64,000 nucleotides of DNA from Chitinophagaceae bacterium PMP191F (GCA_001302245.1 LGYU01000003.1:62001-126000), one strand, 5' to 3'. Positions 32,591-41,964 are shown, numbered from the stretch's first letter. The notes: generated by a model not told the origin, from the sequence alone. Translations and numbers: made by a program.

Positions 32591-33577
32591 TCAATCTGCA
32601 GTTACCAGCAGTTTGCGGCTGTATTTGTTGCGATACTGGATAGGAGACAGGCCGGTAATACGTTTGAAGGTAATACGAAATGCTTTGGGGTCCACATAAC
32701 CTACATTGTACATCACCTCATTTACATTTTCACGCGAATTTTCAAGGCTCATTTTGGCTGCCTCAATTTTTACACGCTGAATATATTCCACCACAGTATT
32801 GGCTGTTGCTTTTTTAAAACGACGCTCAAGATTACGGCGGCCAATAGCCAGCATAGAAGCCAGCTCATCTACCGTAATCTTGTTCTGCACATTCTTTTCA
32901 ATAAAATCCTGTGCTTTTTTAATATCGTTGTCTTCATGTTCCTTTTGTCCCCTGAAGATCATAAAGGGCGATTGACTGTCGCGCTGAATATCTATCTGGA
33001 AAGCTTTGGAACAGAAAATGGCAATATCCCTGCCTGCAAATTTTTCTATCAGGTACAATACCAGGTTCAGGTAAGAAAAAGCGCCACCACTGGTATAGAT
33101 ACCCGCCTCATCGGTGATCACTTTATCTTCCACAAGGTCCACATCCGGAAACATTTTTCTGAAATCATTGGCAGCCATCCAGTGGGTTGCACATTTTTTT
33201 CCGTTCACCAAACCTGTAGTAGCCAGCAGGAAAGCTCCTACACATAAACTGGCTACTTCTGCACCGATATTGTATTGGTGCAGTATCCAGGGAATAAAAC
33301 CTTTATTGTCTTCCAGGTTCTTCAGCATATCACCATCCATAGCCGGAATGATCACCAGGTCAGTTTTTTCAACGTCTTTTACCAATACATCCGCCTTTAC
33401 CATGTACATACCGTTATTCAAAGGTATCTCTGGTGTAAGTCCCGCCAGTTTAACATTGAACAGGGGAGGCTTTCCCATACGTTTCAGAAATGCATTCACT
33501 TCTGTAAATACCTGTCGGGGACCTTCAACACTGCCCAGGATAGCGCCTGTGGGAACAAGGATGATTATGTTTTTCAT
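32591..33577 (-). CDS. GlxA-type regulator (DJ-1/PfpI domain plus AraC helix-turn-helix)
   Basis: A 328-residue regulator. Residues 1-200 form a DJ-1/PfpI-like domain (LVPTGAILGSVEGPRQVFTE, DLVIIPAMDGD, VASLCVGAFLLATTGLVNGK with the elbow Cys, TSGGAFSYLNLVLYLIEKF). The C-terminus is an AraC domain (ITVDELASMLAIGRRNLERRF, then MYNVGYVDPKAFRITFKRIT). The length is normal for the GlxA group. The target is not known; the trehalose genes follow but beyond a terminator, so regulation of them is only a possibility. Confidence 0.93.
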   Translation of the reverse strand: MKNIIILVPTGAILGSVEGPRQVFTEVNAFLKRMGKPPLFNVKLAGLTPEIPLNNGMYMVKADVLVKDVEKTDLVIIPAMDGDMLKNLEDNKGFIPWILHQYNIGAEVASLCVGAFLLATTGLVNGKKCATHWMAANDFRKMFPDVDLVEDKVITDEAGIYTSGGAFSYLNLVLYLIEKFAGRDIAIFCSKAFQIDIQRDSQSPFMIFRGQKEHEDNDIKKAQDFIEKNVQNKITVDELASMLAIGRRNLERRFKKATANTVVEYIQRVKIEAAKMSLENSRENVNEVMYNVGYVDPKAFRITFKRITGLSPIQYRNKYSRKLLVTAD

Positions 33578-33797
33578 GTAATAAAATTAAAAATAAAATC
33601 TGTCGCATCCAACCCCGCAGAATGCCGTATTTACACCCTGTGGGTTTTGATGAATACAGGTAGGTTTGTGTTATGAATACCGGCCGGCAATTTGCAACGA
33701 AAACAATACTAATTGAATCAAACAGACTGATAACTTCTTATTATTTATTAATGCTGCAACATTAAATAATGCCGTGTATCCACCACAAACCACCAAC

Positions 33798-34070
33798 ATG
33801 GTAGAAGTTTTTAAAACAAATATAACTGACAGGGCGCAGGCAAATACATTGCTGAATCATATCCACCACAGGTTTGGAAACTACATTGCCAATTTTGACC
33901 TGCACGATTGTGATAATATCCTGCGTGTAAAAAGTACAGAAGGTACAGTACAGGCGGCAATGCTGATCAGTTTTCTCCATAGCCTTGGCTGTTATGCCGA
34001 AGTACTGACAGACGAATGTCCGCCTGCCGGCAAATTCCGTATCATGCAGGGTTTGTATCCCATTTCATGA
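33798..34070 (+). CDS. Small HMA-like protein of unknown function
   Basis: A 90-residue protein (MVEVFKTNITDRAQANTLLN at the start, then NFDLHDCDNILRV). The pattern of a beta strand, a helix, the strand FDLHDCDNILRV and a second helix suggests a ferredoxin-like/heavy-metal-associated fold; the CxxC metal motif is absent. Related short proteins are common in Bacteroidota and are uncharacterised. The ATG at 33798 gives the conserved MVEVFKT start; an upstream GTG is less likely. No operon partner. Confidence 0.75.
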   Translation: MVEVFKTNITDRAQANTLLNHIHHRFGNYIANFDLHDCDNILRVKSTEGTVQAAMLISFLHSLGCYAEVLTDECPPAGKFRIMQGLYPIS

Positions 34071-34458
34071 TCTGTTATCTCGCTTTTATACAGACCTGGT
34101 TAAAACAGCAGCACAGTGATGGATGTTTGCTGTGGCTTCCTTTCATGATCATACCAATTACCCACTGACCCGGGAAAGTCTACATCCGGCGCTATTTTAT
34201 TCTGCAAAAGCAGATTAAATATCTATTAAAACAATATGTCTGCATACTACCGGGTTACCCTCCCTTGCGCGTTTTTCTCTGCATCAAACCGATGAACATC
34301 AACACAGTGGTGCACAGGATTACGAATCTTTCACACAAGTAAAGTCACCGGCGTGTAATACTATAGTTAAGCATTTCCTATCAGCCCGGCAGGTATTCAA
34401 AAAACAACGGAATATTTGTTAAATTGAAGGTATAACCTAAACAATCAAAAGTATTAAC
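34071..34458. other. Intergenic gap
   Basis: 388 bp between two short plus-strand genes, without convincing ORF or hairpin. AATATTTG at 34411-34418, one mismatch to TAnnTTTG, lies 40 bp upstream of the cupin gene and may be its -7 element. Confidence 0.35.
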
Positions 34459-34815
34459 ATGAGAAAGTCCGTCCTCATTTGTTGTGCGCTGACGTTGCTT
34501 GCCGTCACCTGTGCCAGAAGCCAGGAGATAGCCTCGTACCCTGCGAAACTTTTATTTGAGAACAGCAGGATGAAAGTGACCGAATTTCAGGCTGAGCCCG
34601 GTAAAGATATCTGCGGTACAGGGAAACACAGCCACCCGGCCCATCTTACCATTGTAGTTACTGACGCCAAAATAAAACTGATAAAGGCTGATGGAAAGGT
34701 GATTGAAACGCAGGTGCCTGCCGGCAGCAGTTTCTGGAGTGAAGCCGAAACCCATGAAGTTATTAACAACGGCGATAAACCCGTGAAAGTCTTTATTGTA
34801 GAGCCCAAACAATAA
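34459..34815 (+). CDS. Exported cupin-fold protein
   Basis: A 118-residue protein with a signal peptide (ends TCARSQ) and a single cupin barrel: MKVTEFQAEPGKDICGTGKH, then HSHPAHLTIVVTDAKIKL, GSSFWSEAETHEVINNG and VKVFIVEPKQ. His residues in KHSHPAH and THEV may bind a metal. The reaction is unknown. It is a single gene ended by a hairpin. Confidence 0.85.
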   Translation: MRKSVLICCALTLLAVTCARSQEIASYPAKLLFENSRMKVTEFQAEPGKDICGTGKHSHPAHLTIVVTDAKIKLIKADGKVIETQVPAGSSFWSEAETHEVINNGDKPVKVFIVEPKQ

Positions 34816-34820
34816 CGCTG

Positions 34821-34855
34821 AATTTCCCCCTTCTGCAATGAGGGGGAAATTTCCT
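34821..34855 (+). terminator. Terminator-like hairpin
   Basis: AATTTCCCCCT/AGGGGGAAATT, perfect 11-bp arms, 9-nt loop, 5 bp after the cupin stop. The T-run is short. Confidence 0.65.
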
Positions 34856-35037
34856 GTTGCGAGGTATTGCAGGAAAATGTAGCAGCAATACTACATTTTG
34901 TATCCACTTACCACCATCTGTATTTTACTTTACGCATACTCCCTCCTTTTATGACTTTAATCAAAAAAGAAAATCCGATAAAATTGTTGAATGTGCTGCG
35001 GAATAATTAATATTATACTTTGCCGTTGTGCAACCAT

Positions 35038-35394
35038 ATGCCAAATGCTAAATATTATACCCAAAGGCCTGTAGCAATTTATAAATATGCCGAAGCACTG
35101 ACCTGGAGCATACTATTGCTGGTGCTTTTTTGCATTGATACTTCCGGTAACACTTTTTCTTTCTGTTTATTCAAACTGGCAGGCTTCCGTTCCTGCTGGG
35201 GTTGTGGCATTGGTCATTCCATTCATGATGTACTGCATGGGGAATTCCGTCAGTCGTGGCAACATCATATAATGGGTATACCGGCTACACTTGGCATTAT
35301 ATACCATATCATTAAACCTTTCATTCCTTCAAAAAAACACTACCATGACTTCAGAACAAATGCTGATGATGTTACCCGATCTGCAGCCGGATGA
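35038..35394 (+). CDS. DUF2752 family membrane protein
   Basis: A 118-residue protein. A first membrane helix (LTWSILLLVLFCIDTS) is followed by the DUF2752 pattern with Cys at FSFCLFKLAGFRSCWGCGIGHS, a helix IHDVLHGEFRQSW and a second hydrophobic segment (HIMGIPATLGIIYHII). Function unknown. The last 50 bases overlap the next gene in another frame. The ATG at 35038 is preferred over a TTG upstream. Confidence 0.85.
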   Translation: MPNAKYYTQRPVAIYKYAEALTWSILLLVLFCIDTSGNTFSFCLFKLAGFRSCWGCGIGHSIHDVLHGEFRQSWQHHIMGIPATLGIIYHIIKPFIPSKKHYHDFRTNADDVTRSAAG

Positions 35395-35701
35395 ACTGAT
35401 GACGATCCGTGAACTGGCACAGAATATGAACGAAGGGCAACAACAGCGTTTTATTATGTTTTACCGCGGCAAAAGAAAAGATCAGCAAACAATGATGCTG
35501 CTTACCATTATAGGATTTTTTGGTGTGGCTGGTATACAGCGGTTTGTGTTTGGTGAGGTAGGATTGGGTATCCTTTATTTTATCACAGCAGGTTTTTGCG
35601 GCATAGGTACTATCATTGACCTGGTGAACATTAAACGCATGACAGCCGACTTTAACCGCAAACAGGCCATAGAAAGCGCCAGCATGGCCAGGATGATGTG
35701 A
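35345..35701 (+). CDS. TM2-domain membrane protein
   Basis: A 118-residue protein: a Met/Gln-rich helical N-terminus (MTSEQMLMMLPDLQPDELMT) and a C-terminal TM2 domain with two membrane helices (MMLLTIIGFFGVAGIQRFVF, GLGILYFITAGFCGIGTIID) and DLVNIKRM. The function is unknown. Its start lies 50 bp inside the DUF2752 gene, +1 relative frame, so both are read from one mRNA. Functional link likely. Confidence 0.9.
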   Translation: MTSEQMLMMLPDLQPDELMTIRELAQNMNEGQQQRFIMFYRGKRKDQQTMMLLTIIGFFGVAGIQRFVFGEVGLGILYFITAGFCGIGTIIDLVNIKRMTADFNRKQAIESASMARMM

Positions 35702-35900
35702 TCTACCGGAAAAACAAAGATATCAGCACTATAATTGACAGCAGGGAGAACATGGTTCTCCTTTTTTTATTTCTTTTCCCGGTTATTGCTATCCATGCCG
35801 GACAATACACCAAGCCATCATGTTGCTATATATTCATCAATGTATAGCAGCCGGCTTATTCCAATAAAAAACAGAACTTTAGGCAAATTTTGTTTCTACC

Positions 35901-36611
35901 ATGCCCGGAAACTTTTTAACAGCAGAATGGCGCAAACTGGCTATAGCTAATTACGCCATTGATCCGGAGTTACTGAAACCTTTCCTGCCCCACAGAACTG
36001 AAACAGACCTGTGGAAGGGTACCTGCTATATAAGCCTGGTGGGTTTTATGTTTGTCAATACCAGGTTGCTGGGCATCCGTATTCCGTTTCATACTGATTT
36101 TGAAGAGATCAATCTGCGTTTTTATGTGCGTTTCAAAGAAAATAATACCTGGAAACGTGGCGTGGTGTTCATTAAAGAAATAGTTCCCAAACCAGCACTA
36201 ACGTTTGTTGCCAATACTGTTTATAAAGAGAACTATGAAACACTGCCTACACATCACCTGTGGCAACAAACCAAAGAGCAACTTACAGTAGAATACCAAT
36301 GGCGTAAACAGGTATGGCTCTCATTGAAAGTGATTGCCGATCCTATACCTGTGGAAATTGCCGAGGGCAGCGAAGAAGAGTTTATTACAGAACACTACTG
36401 GGGCTATGCGCGGGTAAATAATACGGTTACTTCCGAATATGAGGTAGTACATCCGCGCTGGATGGTATATCCTGTACAACAATACGCCATCAATGTAGAT
36501 TTTGGTGCCGTGTATGGAACATCATTTAGCTTTTTACAATCATTATCACCACAGTCTGTTTTCCTGGCAGAAGGATCAGAAATACAGGTGAAGGCCGGGA
36601 AACGGATATAA
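35901..36611 (+). CDS. DUF2071 (YqjF-like) protein
   Basis: A 236-residue protein: FLTAEWRKLAIANYAIDPEL, LKPFLPHRTETDLWKGTCYI, SLVGFMFVNTRLLGIRIPFH, FEEINLRFYVRF, GVVFIKEIVPK and the C-terminal YPVQQYAINVDFGAVYG. This is the YqjF/DUF2071 pattern, a fold related to acetoacetate decarboxylase. The reaction is unknown. It lies 32 bp upstream of the VOC protein, probably one transcript. Confidence 0.9.
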   Translation: MPGNFLTAEWRKLAIANYAIDPELLKPFLPHRTETDLWKGTCYISLVGFMFVNTRLLGIRIPFHTDFEEINLRFYVRFKENNTWKRGVVFIKEIVPKPALTFVANTVYKENYETLPTHHLWQQTKEQLTVEYQWRKQVWLSLKVIADPIPVEIAEGSEEEFITEHYWGYARVNNTVTSEYEVVHPRWMVYPVQQYAINVDFGAVYGTSFSFLQSLSPQSVFLAEGSEIQVKAGKRI

Positions 36612-36643
36612 TTCACAGGCTTAACTTTATAAAAAACGCAGCC

Positions 36644-37297
36644 ATGTCAGCCGTTAAACCACCACACGTAGAAGGAGTACAGGTGCACCCTTCATTGCGG
36701 GTGCCCGATCTGCAGCAGGCCATTGACTTTTACACCCAAAAGCTGGGATTTACATTTGGCTTTACCTGGGGTGATCCACCGGATTTCGGCGGGGTAAACC
36801 TGGGCTCGCTACAGGTGTTTCTTTCCGAACAGCAAGAAAAAACACTGATTGGCAACACTGTTTTTTTCGTTATTGAAAATCCTGATGAATTATTCCTGTT
36901 TCAGCAAAACAATGGGGTAGAAGTAGTGGTGCCTCCCGGCAACAGACCATGGGGCATACGTGATTACGAGGTACGTGATCCATACGGCAATAATCTTGTT
37001 TTTGGCCGGTACATTTATAACATGGAACCGCCCATCAGCATCGAACGCGTGGATGTGCCGGTAAGACTGGAAAAAAGACTGGCAGCATTGCTATATGACC
37101 TGGCTGAACACAAAGGCATGTCACTGAACAGTACACTGGAGGAAACATTGCTGCACACCTTTGAACCAATGGGCAATGGCGTAGCCAGTCCGCATACCAA
37201 AACTACCTTACGCTATATTCAGGAACTGAAAAAGAAACATGGTATTGATTACGACTCTCACGGCAGTTACCATTTTGTGGAAAAGGACAACTCATAA
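36644..37297 (+). CDS. Glyoxalase/VOC protein fused to a helical C-terminal domain
   Basis: A 217-residue protein. Residues 10-125 form a VOC/bleomycin-resistance-like domain (VHPSLRVPDLQQAIDFYTQK, LGFTFGFTWGDPPDFGGVNL, NRPWGIRDYEVRDPYGNNLV). Residues 130-217 are a separate part beginning IERVDVPVRLEKRLAALLYD, with MSLNSTLEETLLHTFEP and a conserved end HTKTTLRYIQELKKKHGIDY, similar to ribbon-helix-helix proteins. The two-part form recurs in Bacteroidota. Ligand unknown. It is probably co-transcribed with DUF2071 upstream. Confidence 0.85.
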   Translation: MSAVKPPHVEGVQVHPSLRVPDLQQAIDFYTQKLGFTFGFTWGDPPDFGGVNLGSLQVFLSEQQEKTLIGNTVFFVIENPDELFLFQQNNGVEVVVPPGNRPWGIRDYEVRDPYGNNLVFGRYIYNMEPPISIERVDVPVRLEKRLAALLYDLAEHKGMSLNSTLEETLLHTFEPMGNGVASPHTKTTLRYIQELKKKHGIDYDSHGSYHFVEKDNS

Positions 37298-37338
37298 ACG
37301 CCTGAAATCTGATGACACCAGCTTGGCAATATGCATCT

Positions 37339-37959
37339 TCAGGAAAGTTGTTCAGAAGGCGGGATCGTTATCTGTTGCAGGTTGCGCCACCCATATCCGC
37401 CATGGAACTCACCATTGCCGGCATATAATCTTTCACCACCCATAGCTTCGTAAAACACAATAGAAGGATTCTGCGGCGTGCTGAACAATACCATATTGTG
37501 AATGCCCATCTGTACAAAACGTTGTACGGCATGCTGCAATAACCGGCTACCCAACCCGATACGCTGGTAAGCCTGTAACAGGTAAATATGATTGAGTTCA
37601 CCTGAGAAATCAGGCAACTCATCAGTATGGTATCTTGAGCCTTTTACAAATCCTACCAGTTTACCTGCTTTATCGGTAGCAACAAAACAGAACCAGCCTT
37701 CTTCCTGCTGCGCAAACTGCCGTTGCCATTGTTGCTCACGTATCTGTAAAGAAGGTTTGTGCTGTGCGTGCGGGTATGTTTCATTCCATGCCTGTACGTG
37801 GAGGGCAGACAGTGCAGCAATATCGTTCATCGTAGCTTCCCGTATCTGAAAAGAATCAATGGTTTCTCCGCGCTGGCGCAAATTGCGGAGGTTACCGGCC
37901 TTGGATGGCCGCCAAAAACTGGCTATAAAACGCAGAATAGTATCAACAACGTTTTTCAC
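37339..37959 (-). CDS. GNAT-family N-acetyltransferase
   Basis: A 206-residue protein with a GNAT domain (about 38-190): IREATMNDIAALSALHVQAW, FVATDKAGKLVGFVKG, LNHIYLLQAYQRIGLGSRLL (acetyl-CoA loop QRIGLGSRLL) and NPSIVFYEAMGGERL. The substrate is unknown. The basic N-terminal 35 residues are outside the domain. Convergent with the VOC gene, 41 bp apart. Confidence 0.9.
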   Translation of the reverse strand: MKNVVDTILRFIASFWRPSKAGNLRNLRQRGETIDSFQIREATMNDIAALSALHVQAWNETYPHAQHKPSLQIREQQWQRQFAQQEEGWFCFVATDKAGKLVGFVKGSRYHTDELPDFSGELNHIYLLQAYQRIGLGSRLLQHAVQRFVQMGIHNMVLFSTPQNPSIVFYEAMGGERLYAGNGEFHGGYGWRNLQQITIPPSEQLS

Positions 37960-38608
37960 CTGGCTATTTTAAAGGATTGATCATAGTTACTTTATCTGTT
38001 CGCAGACCATGTGCATGATTAAAATTACAGGAAGTTATTTACATTTTAGCCAACCGTTTAAAAACTGGTATGCTCCCGGTATGCTATTCCAGGATTATAG
38101 CTTCGAAGGATCATTCTGTTGCCGCTGGCAACATGCAAATGCTAATACAAAAAATCAATCTTCATAATTCCTTTTCCGCTTTCATAATTACAAAAGCAAT
38201 TATTTTCAGGTGTTTGCAGGCTCTGCAATACTGAAAACTGCCAATAATAATATCGCGGTAGCGCTGCCGGCTGAAGAGATCTATCCTTTCAAGAGCAGTC
38301 AAGATATTTGAACATGATAATACAAAATACGAATACACATAACAGGTACACTTTATTAACAGAAACAATAATTACAGATGTCATTGCCACAGGCAGTAAA
38401 GTAATGGCCCGGTACTGCAAGTCCCGGACAGCATATAAACGGCATATGGCATTACAATACACATCACAGCATTTTCATAACGAAGCCCGAATTGCCACAG
38501 GCAATAAAGTAATGGGTCCTGAACTGCAAGTCCCGGACAGCCACCGTAGCTATAGAACAGCACATAGCGCGTATTGGTGTATATTTACACTTTCTACGGA
38601 TTTCAATT
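37960..38608. other. Intergenic gap with a direct repeat pair
   Basis: 649 bp without convincing gene. It holds the two 50-bp repeats described at 38383 and 38491; the part before 38380 shows nothing clear. Confidence 0.5.
38383..38541. repeat. Direct repeat pair of about 50 bp
   Basis: The segment 38383-38432 recurs at 38491-38541. Both begin ATTGCCACAGGCA, contain TAAAGTAATGG and end CTGCAAGTCCCGGACAGC, with a few substitutions and one indel between. The spacer is 58 bp. Each unit carries the small palindrome TGCCACAGGCA or a near form. It is not CRISPR-like (two copies, imperfect). The role is unknown; it lies just upstream of the polyprenyl synthase gene. Confidence 0.75.
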
Positions 38609-39571
38609 ATGCAACTGGCCCGGAAAGTAATAGAACAGGAACTGGCTCATTTTGAAAAGTATTACCACGAAGTTTTACAGAGTGATATTCTTTTGCTCGG
38701 CCGCATCAACAACTATCTCTTCAGCAAAAAAGGTAAACAGATGCGTCCGATGTTTGTGCTGCTGTGCGCCAGGTTGGGAGGAGCCATCAACGAAGCCTCT
38801 TACAGGGCTGCTGTCATTGTTGAAATGTTACACACCTCTTCACTGGTACACGACGACCTGGTAGATGATTCCCCGGAAAGACGTGGCGCCTGGTCTGTCA
38901 ATGCACTATGGGGTAATAAAACAGCCGTTTGGACAGGCGATTACCTGTTTGCACACAGCGTACTGCTGTCGCTGACCAAAGGCGATCACCAGATCATCCG
39001 GTTCTATTCAGATGCCATCCAGCAGATGATTGAGGGAGAACTGGTACAAATGGCCAAATCGCGCAAACTGAACCTGGAAGAGCAGGTTTATTTTGACATT
39101 ATCACCGCTAAAACTGCATCCTTTCTTGCGGCTGCCTGTGCAGCAGGTGCCAGTACCACATTTCCAGGTAATGAGCAGGTACAGCAAATGCACCTGTTTG
39201 GCAAAAAAACAGGTATTGCCTTCCAGTTGAAAGACGACCTGCTGGATTACGGCAAAGCAGATATCGGCAAGCCAACAGGCAACGACATTAAAGAGAAAAA
39301 ACTGTCGCTGCCACTGATCCATACGCTCAATACCTGCAACCAACGGCTCCGGAAAAAGTTACTGAACATTATCCGGCATCACAACACAGATGAGGAACAG
39401 GTGCAGTTTGTGATCAACGAGGTGATAAAAGCCGGCGGTATACAGTATGCTACGGAAAAAATGTTCGCATACAGAGACGAAGCCTTGTCATTGTTACACC
39501 AATTTCCCGATTCTGACACCCGCAAGGCGCTGGAAGAATTGGTACGCTACACTACCGACCGTAACTATTGA
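38609..39571 (+). CDS. Polyprenyl diphosphate synthase
   Basis: A 320-residue trans-isoprenyl diphosphate synthase. Both aspartate-rich motifs are intact: DDLVD at 82-86 (LVHDDLVDDSPERRG) and DDLLD at 209-213 (FQLKDDLLDYGK). KGKQMRPMFVLL is the usual N-terminal motif. The product length cannot be read directly; the size and LVHDDLVDDSPERRG fit long-chain (quinone side chain) enzymes. Cytoplasmic. A single gene, 75 bp upstream of a TonB-dependent receptor. Confidence 0.93.
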   Translation: MQLARKVIEQELAHFEKYYHEVLQSDILLLGRINNYLFSKKGKQMRPMFVLLCARLGGAINEASYRAAVIVEMLHTSSLVHDDLVDDSPERRGAWSVNALWGNKTAVWTGDYLFAHSVLLSLTKGDHQIIRFYSDAIQQMIEGELVQMAKSRKLNLEEQVYFDIITAKTASFLAAACAAGASTTFPGNEQVQQMHLFGKKTGIAFQLKDDLLDYGKADIGKPTGNDIKEKKLSLPLIHTLNTCNQRLRKKLLNIIRHHNTDEEQVQFVINEVIKAGGIQYATEKMFAYRDEALSLLHQFPDSDTRKALEELVRYTTDRNY

Positions 39572-39613
39572 TCCTCACATACATTGCTTCAGGGTTACTA
39601 CAGATTTGCCCGG

Positions 39614-39621
39614 TACTTTTG
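39614..39621 (+). promoter_or_regulatory. TAnnTTTG -7 element
   Basis: TACTTTTG, 25 bp upstream of the TonB-dependent receptor ATG; no -33 element at the normal distance. Confidence 0.4.
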
Positions 39622-39646
39622 ACTTTTAATAACCGATTATTACAGC

Positions 39647-41830
39647 ATGAGACGTTTATTAATAGCGATCCTCAGTATTACCCTATCTGTTGCAGCTAAT
39701 GCCCAATACACTTGCAAAATAGTGGCACGTGACAAAGACACTCATGAATTGCTGAACGGCGTAAGCATACAGGCTAAAAACAGCACAGGCGCAGGCGGTA
39801 TTACCGATGCCAATGGCTTTGCGCTGATCAGGAATATCAAGATTTCTTCCATTACTCTTCAATATAGTTTTGTTGGCTATAAAACACAGGAGCAAACCTA
39901 TACATTGCCCGACACTGCCATTCACTATATAGACCTGGAGCCCGATGCCGCCGCACTCCATGATGTAGTGGTGGTAGCATCAACCCGTGGTAATGACCGT
40001 ATTGAAAATGCCACTACCAAAGTAGAAGTACTGGGACAGGAAGAAATGAACGAAGAAAGCACCATTAAACCCGGCAATATCGCCAGCATATTGGGTGATG
40101 TAAGCGGTGTCCAGATACAACAGTCTTCAGCCACCTCCGGCAACGCCAACATCCGTATCCAGGGACTGGATGGCAGGTATACCCAATTATTAAGAGACGG
40201 TATGCCATTGTACGGCGGTTACTCCGGTGGGTTTGGTGTATTGTCTATTCCGCCGCTGGATCTGAAGCAGGTAGAACTGATCAAGGGTTCGTCTTCCACT
40301 TTGTACGGAGGTGGTGCTATAGGAGGCCTGGTAAATATGATCTCTAAAAAACCGTTGTATAAGCCGGATGCCTCCTTCCTGATCAATCAGTCAACTTTAA
40401 AGGAAAGCAATGTCAATGCATATTACGCGCAACGCTGGAAAAAATTTGGGTTTACCTTTTTTGGAGGTCAAACGATCCAGAAAGCGGTAGACGTAGACAA
40501 AGACGGTTTTAGTGATGTACCGGAAACCAACAGTACACTTATACACCCCACCTTGTTCTTTTATCCATCTTCCACCACGTGGTTATCACTGGGCTGGTCG
40601 GGTAGTTTTGAAAAAAGAACAGGCGGTGATATGATTGCCGTTGATGGCAAAAAAGATCCGGCACACCCGTATTTTGAAAAGAATAAACTGCACCGCAATA
40701 CTTTCACCCTGTTGTCTGAAAGCAGGCTCAGCAATACACTTACATTATCTGTAAAAGGAAGTTTCAGCATTTTCAACAGGGATGAAACCACCAATACTTA
40801 TTTCTTCAGTGGGGCACAGGACAATTATTATGCCGAAGCATCATTGGTAAAGCACGCTCATAAACACAATATCATTGGCGGTGTCAATTTTACCGGCGAC
40901 CGTTTTACACCATCTGCCGCAACACCTGTTCCGGTAGGCAAATTCAACAATGCCACCACAGGCATCTTTATACAGGATACATGGCAATTAACAGGCAATA
41001 CCAAACTGGAAACAGGTATCCGTGCAGATCATCACAATACCTACGGCAATTTTGTATTACCCAGGGTGGCACTTTTTCACAAGTTGAATGAACACTGGGG
41101 TGCCAGGGCCGGTTTTGGTATGGGTTATATAACACCCAATGCCCTTACACCGCAGGTAAGAGATTATTCCATTTACCAGTTGCAGCCTATTGCAGCCAAT
41201 GTAAAAGCTGAAAAATCTTATGCAGGCAACCTGGAAGTTAATTATAAAACATCCATCGGAGAGGGGGGAAGCCTGTTCATTAACCAGGCATTCTTTATCA
41301 CCAGCATCAATGATCCGCTGGTTGCTGATGAAAATGGAGCTGGCAATGTAACCTTCTCCAACAAAAACAAACCCTTGCTGACACGCGGTTCTGATACTTA
41401 TGTACAACTGCACCTGGAAAGCATGGAATTTTACATTGGTTACACGTATACGGATGCATTGCGTACCTATCTGCCTACACAACAGTTTATACCGGTTACA
41501 CCACGTCACCGTGCGGCAGCAACAGCATTGTATGAAATAGAAGGTAAATTCCGCATTGGTATTGAAGCATCTTACAACAGTTACCAGTATCGTGAAGAAG
41601 ATCATACCAAAACACCCGGCTACCTGTTCATGGCAGCTATGGCAGAGGTAAAATTTGGCCCCAAGTGGAGCCTGGTACTGAACTGTGAAAACCTGTTCGA
41701 TGAACGCCAGAGCCGGTATGAATCACTGTACACCGGCCCGGTTACAAGCCCCGTTTTTAAAACCCTGTGGGCGCCGATTGATGGCAGAGTAGCCAATCTG
41801 TGTCTGCGTTTCCAACCCTTTGCACACTAA
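39647..41830 (+). CDS. TonB-dependent receptor
   Basis: A 727-residue outer-membrane receptor: signal peptide (ends VAANAQ), a carboxypeptidase-regulatory-like domain (about 20-105, CKIVARDKDTHELLNGVSIQ), plug domain (about 115-230; ILGDVSGVQIQQSS, GNANIRIQGLDGRYTQLLRD, LKQVELIKGSSSTLYGGGAI, GGLVNMISKKP) and the beta barrel ending in NLCLRFQPFAH. The barrel is of ordinary length. No SusD partner and no other transport genes are present, so siderophore, cofactor or metal uptake is more likely than glycan uptake; this is inference. Confidence 0.93.
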   Translation: MRRLLIAILSITLSVAANAQYTCKIVARDKDTHELLNGVSIQAKNSTGAGGITDANGFALIRNIKISSITLQYSFVGYKTQEQTYTLPDTAIHYIDLEPDAAALHDVVVVASTRGNDRIENATTKVEVLGQEEMNEESTIKPGNIASILGDVSGVQIQQSSATSGNANIRIQGLDGRYTQLLRDGMPLYGGYSGGFGVLSIPPLDLKQVELIKGSSSTLYGGGAIGGLVNMISKKPLYKPDASFLINQSTLKESNVNAYYAQRWKKFGFTFFGGQTIQKAVDVDKDGFSDVPETNSTLIHPTLFFYPSSTTWLSLGWSGSFEKRTGGDMIAVDGKKDPAHPYFEKNKLHRNTFTLLSESRLSNTLTLSVKGSFSIFNRDETTNTYFFSGAQDNYYAEASLVKHAHKHNIIGGVNFTGDRFTPSAATPVPVGKFNNATTGIFIQDTWQLTGNTKLETGIRADHHNTYGNFVLPRVALFHKLNEHWGARAGFGMGYITPNALTPQVRDYSIYQLQPIAANVKAEKSYAGNLEVNYKTSIGEGGSLFINQAFFITSINDPLVADENGAGNVTFSNKNKPLLTRGSDTYVQLHLESMEFYIGYTYTDALRTYLPTQQFIPVTPRHRAAATALYEIEGKFRIGIEASYNSYQYREEDHTKTPGYLFMAAMAEVKFGPKWSLVLNCENLFDERQSRYESLYTGPVTSPVFKTLWAPIDGRVANLCLRFQPFAH

Positions 41831-41868
41831 ACTATTTGTTGGCTGATCTGTTATTGTTGCAGTCATCG

Positions 41869-41901
41869 TATCCCCCGCCATTATCCATACGGCGGGGGAT
41901 A
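41869..41901. terminator. Strong hairpin, likely terminator
   Basis: TATCCCCCGCC/GGCGGGGGATA, perfect 11-bp arms, 11-nt loop, 38 bp after the receptor stop. There is no proper T-run. Confidence 0.6.
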
Positions 41902-41964
41902 TATTGTACTATATTAGCACAGGTAAATCTTTTACCGCATCCATTACCATTTATTCAGCAGATC

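Noticed and set aside
35291-35344. Longer start for the TM2 protein
   Set aside because: The added residues are read from the DUF2752 frame region, and the ATG at 35345 gives the natural N-terminus MTSEQML.
38383-38541. CRISPR array
   Set aside because: Only two imperfect repeats with one spacer and no cas genes in the window.
38580-38587. TATATTTA as promoter of the polyprenyl synthase gene
   Set aside because: Last base differs from TAnnTTTG and there is no -33 element at 19-21 bp.
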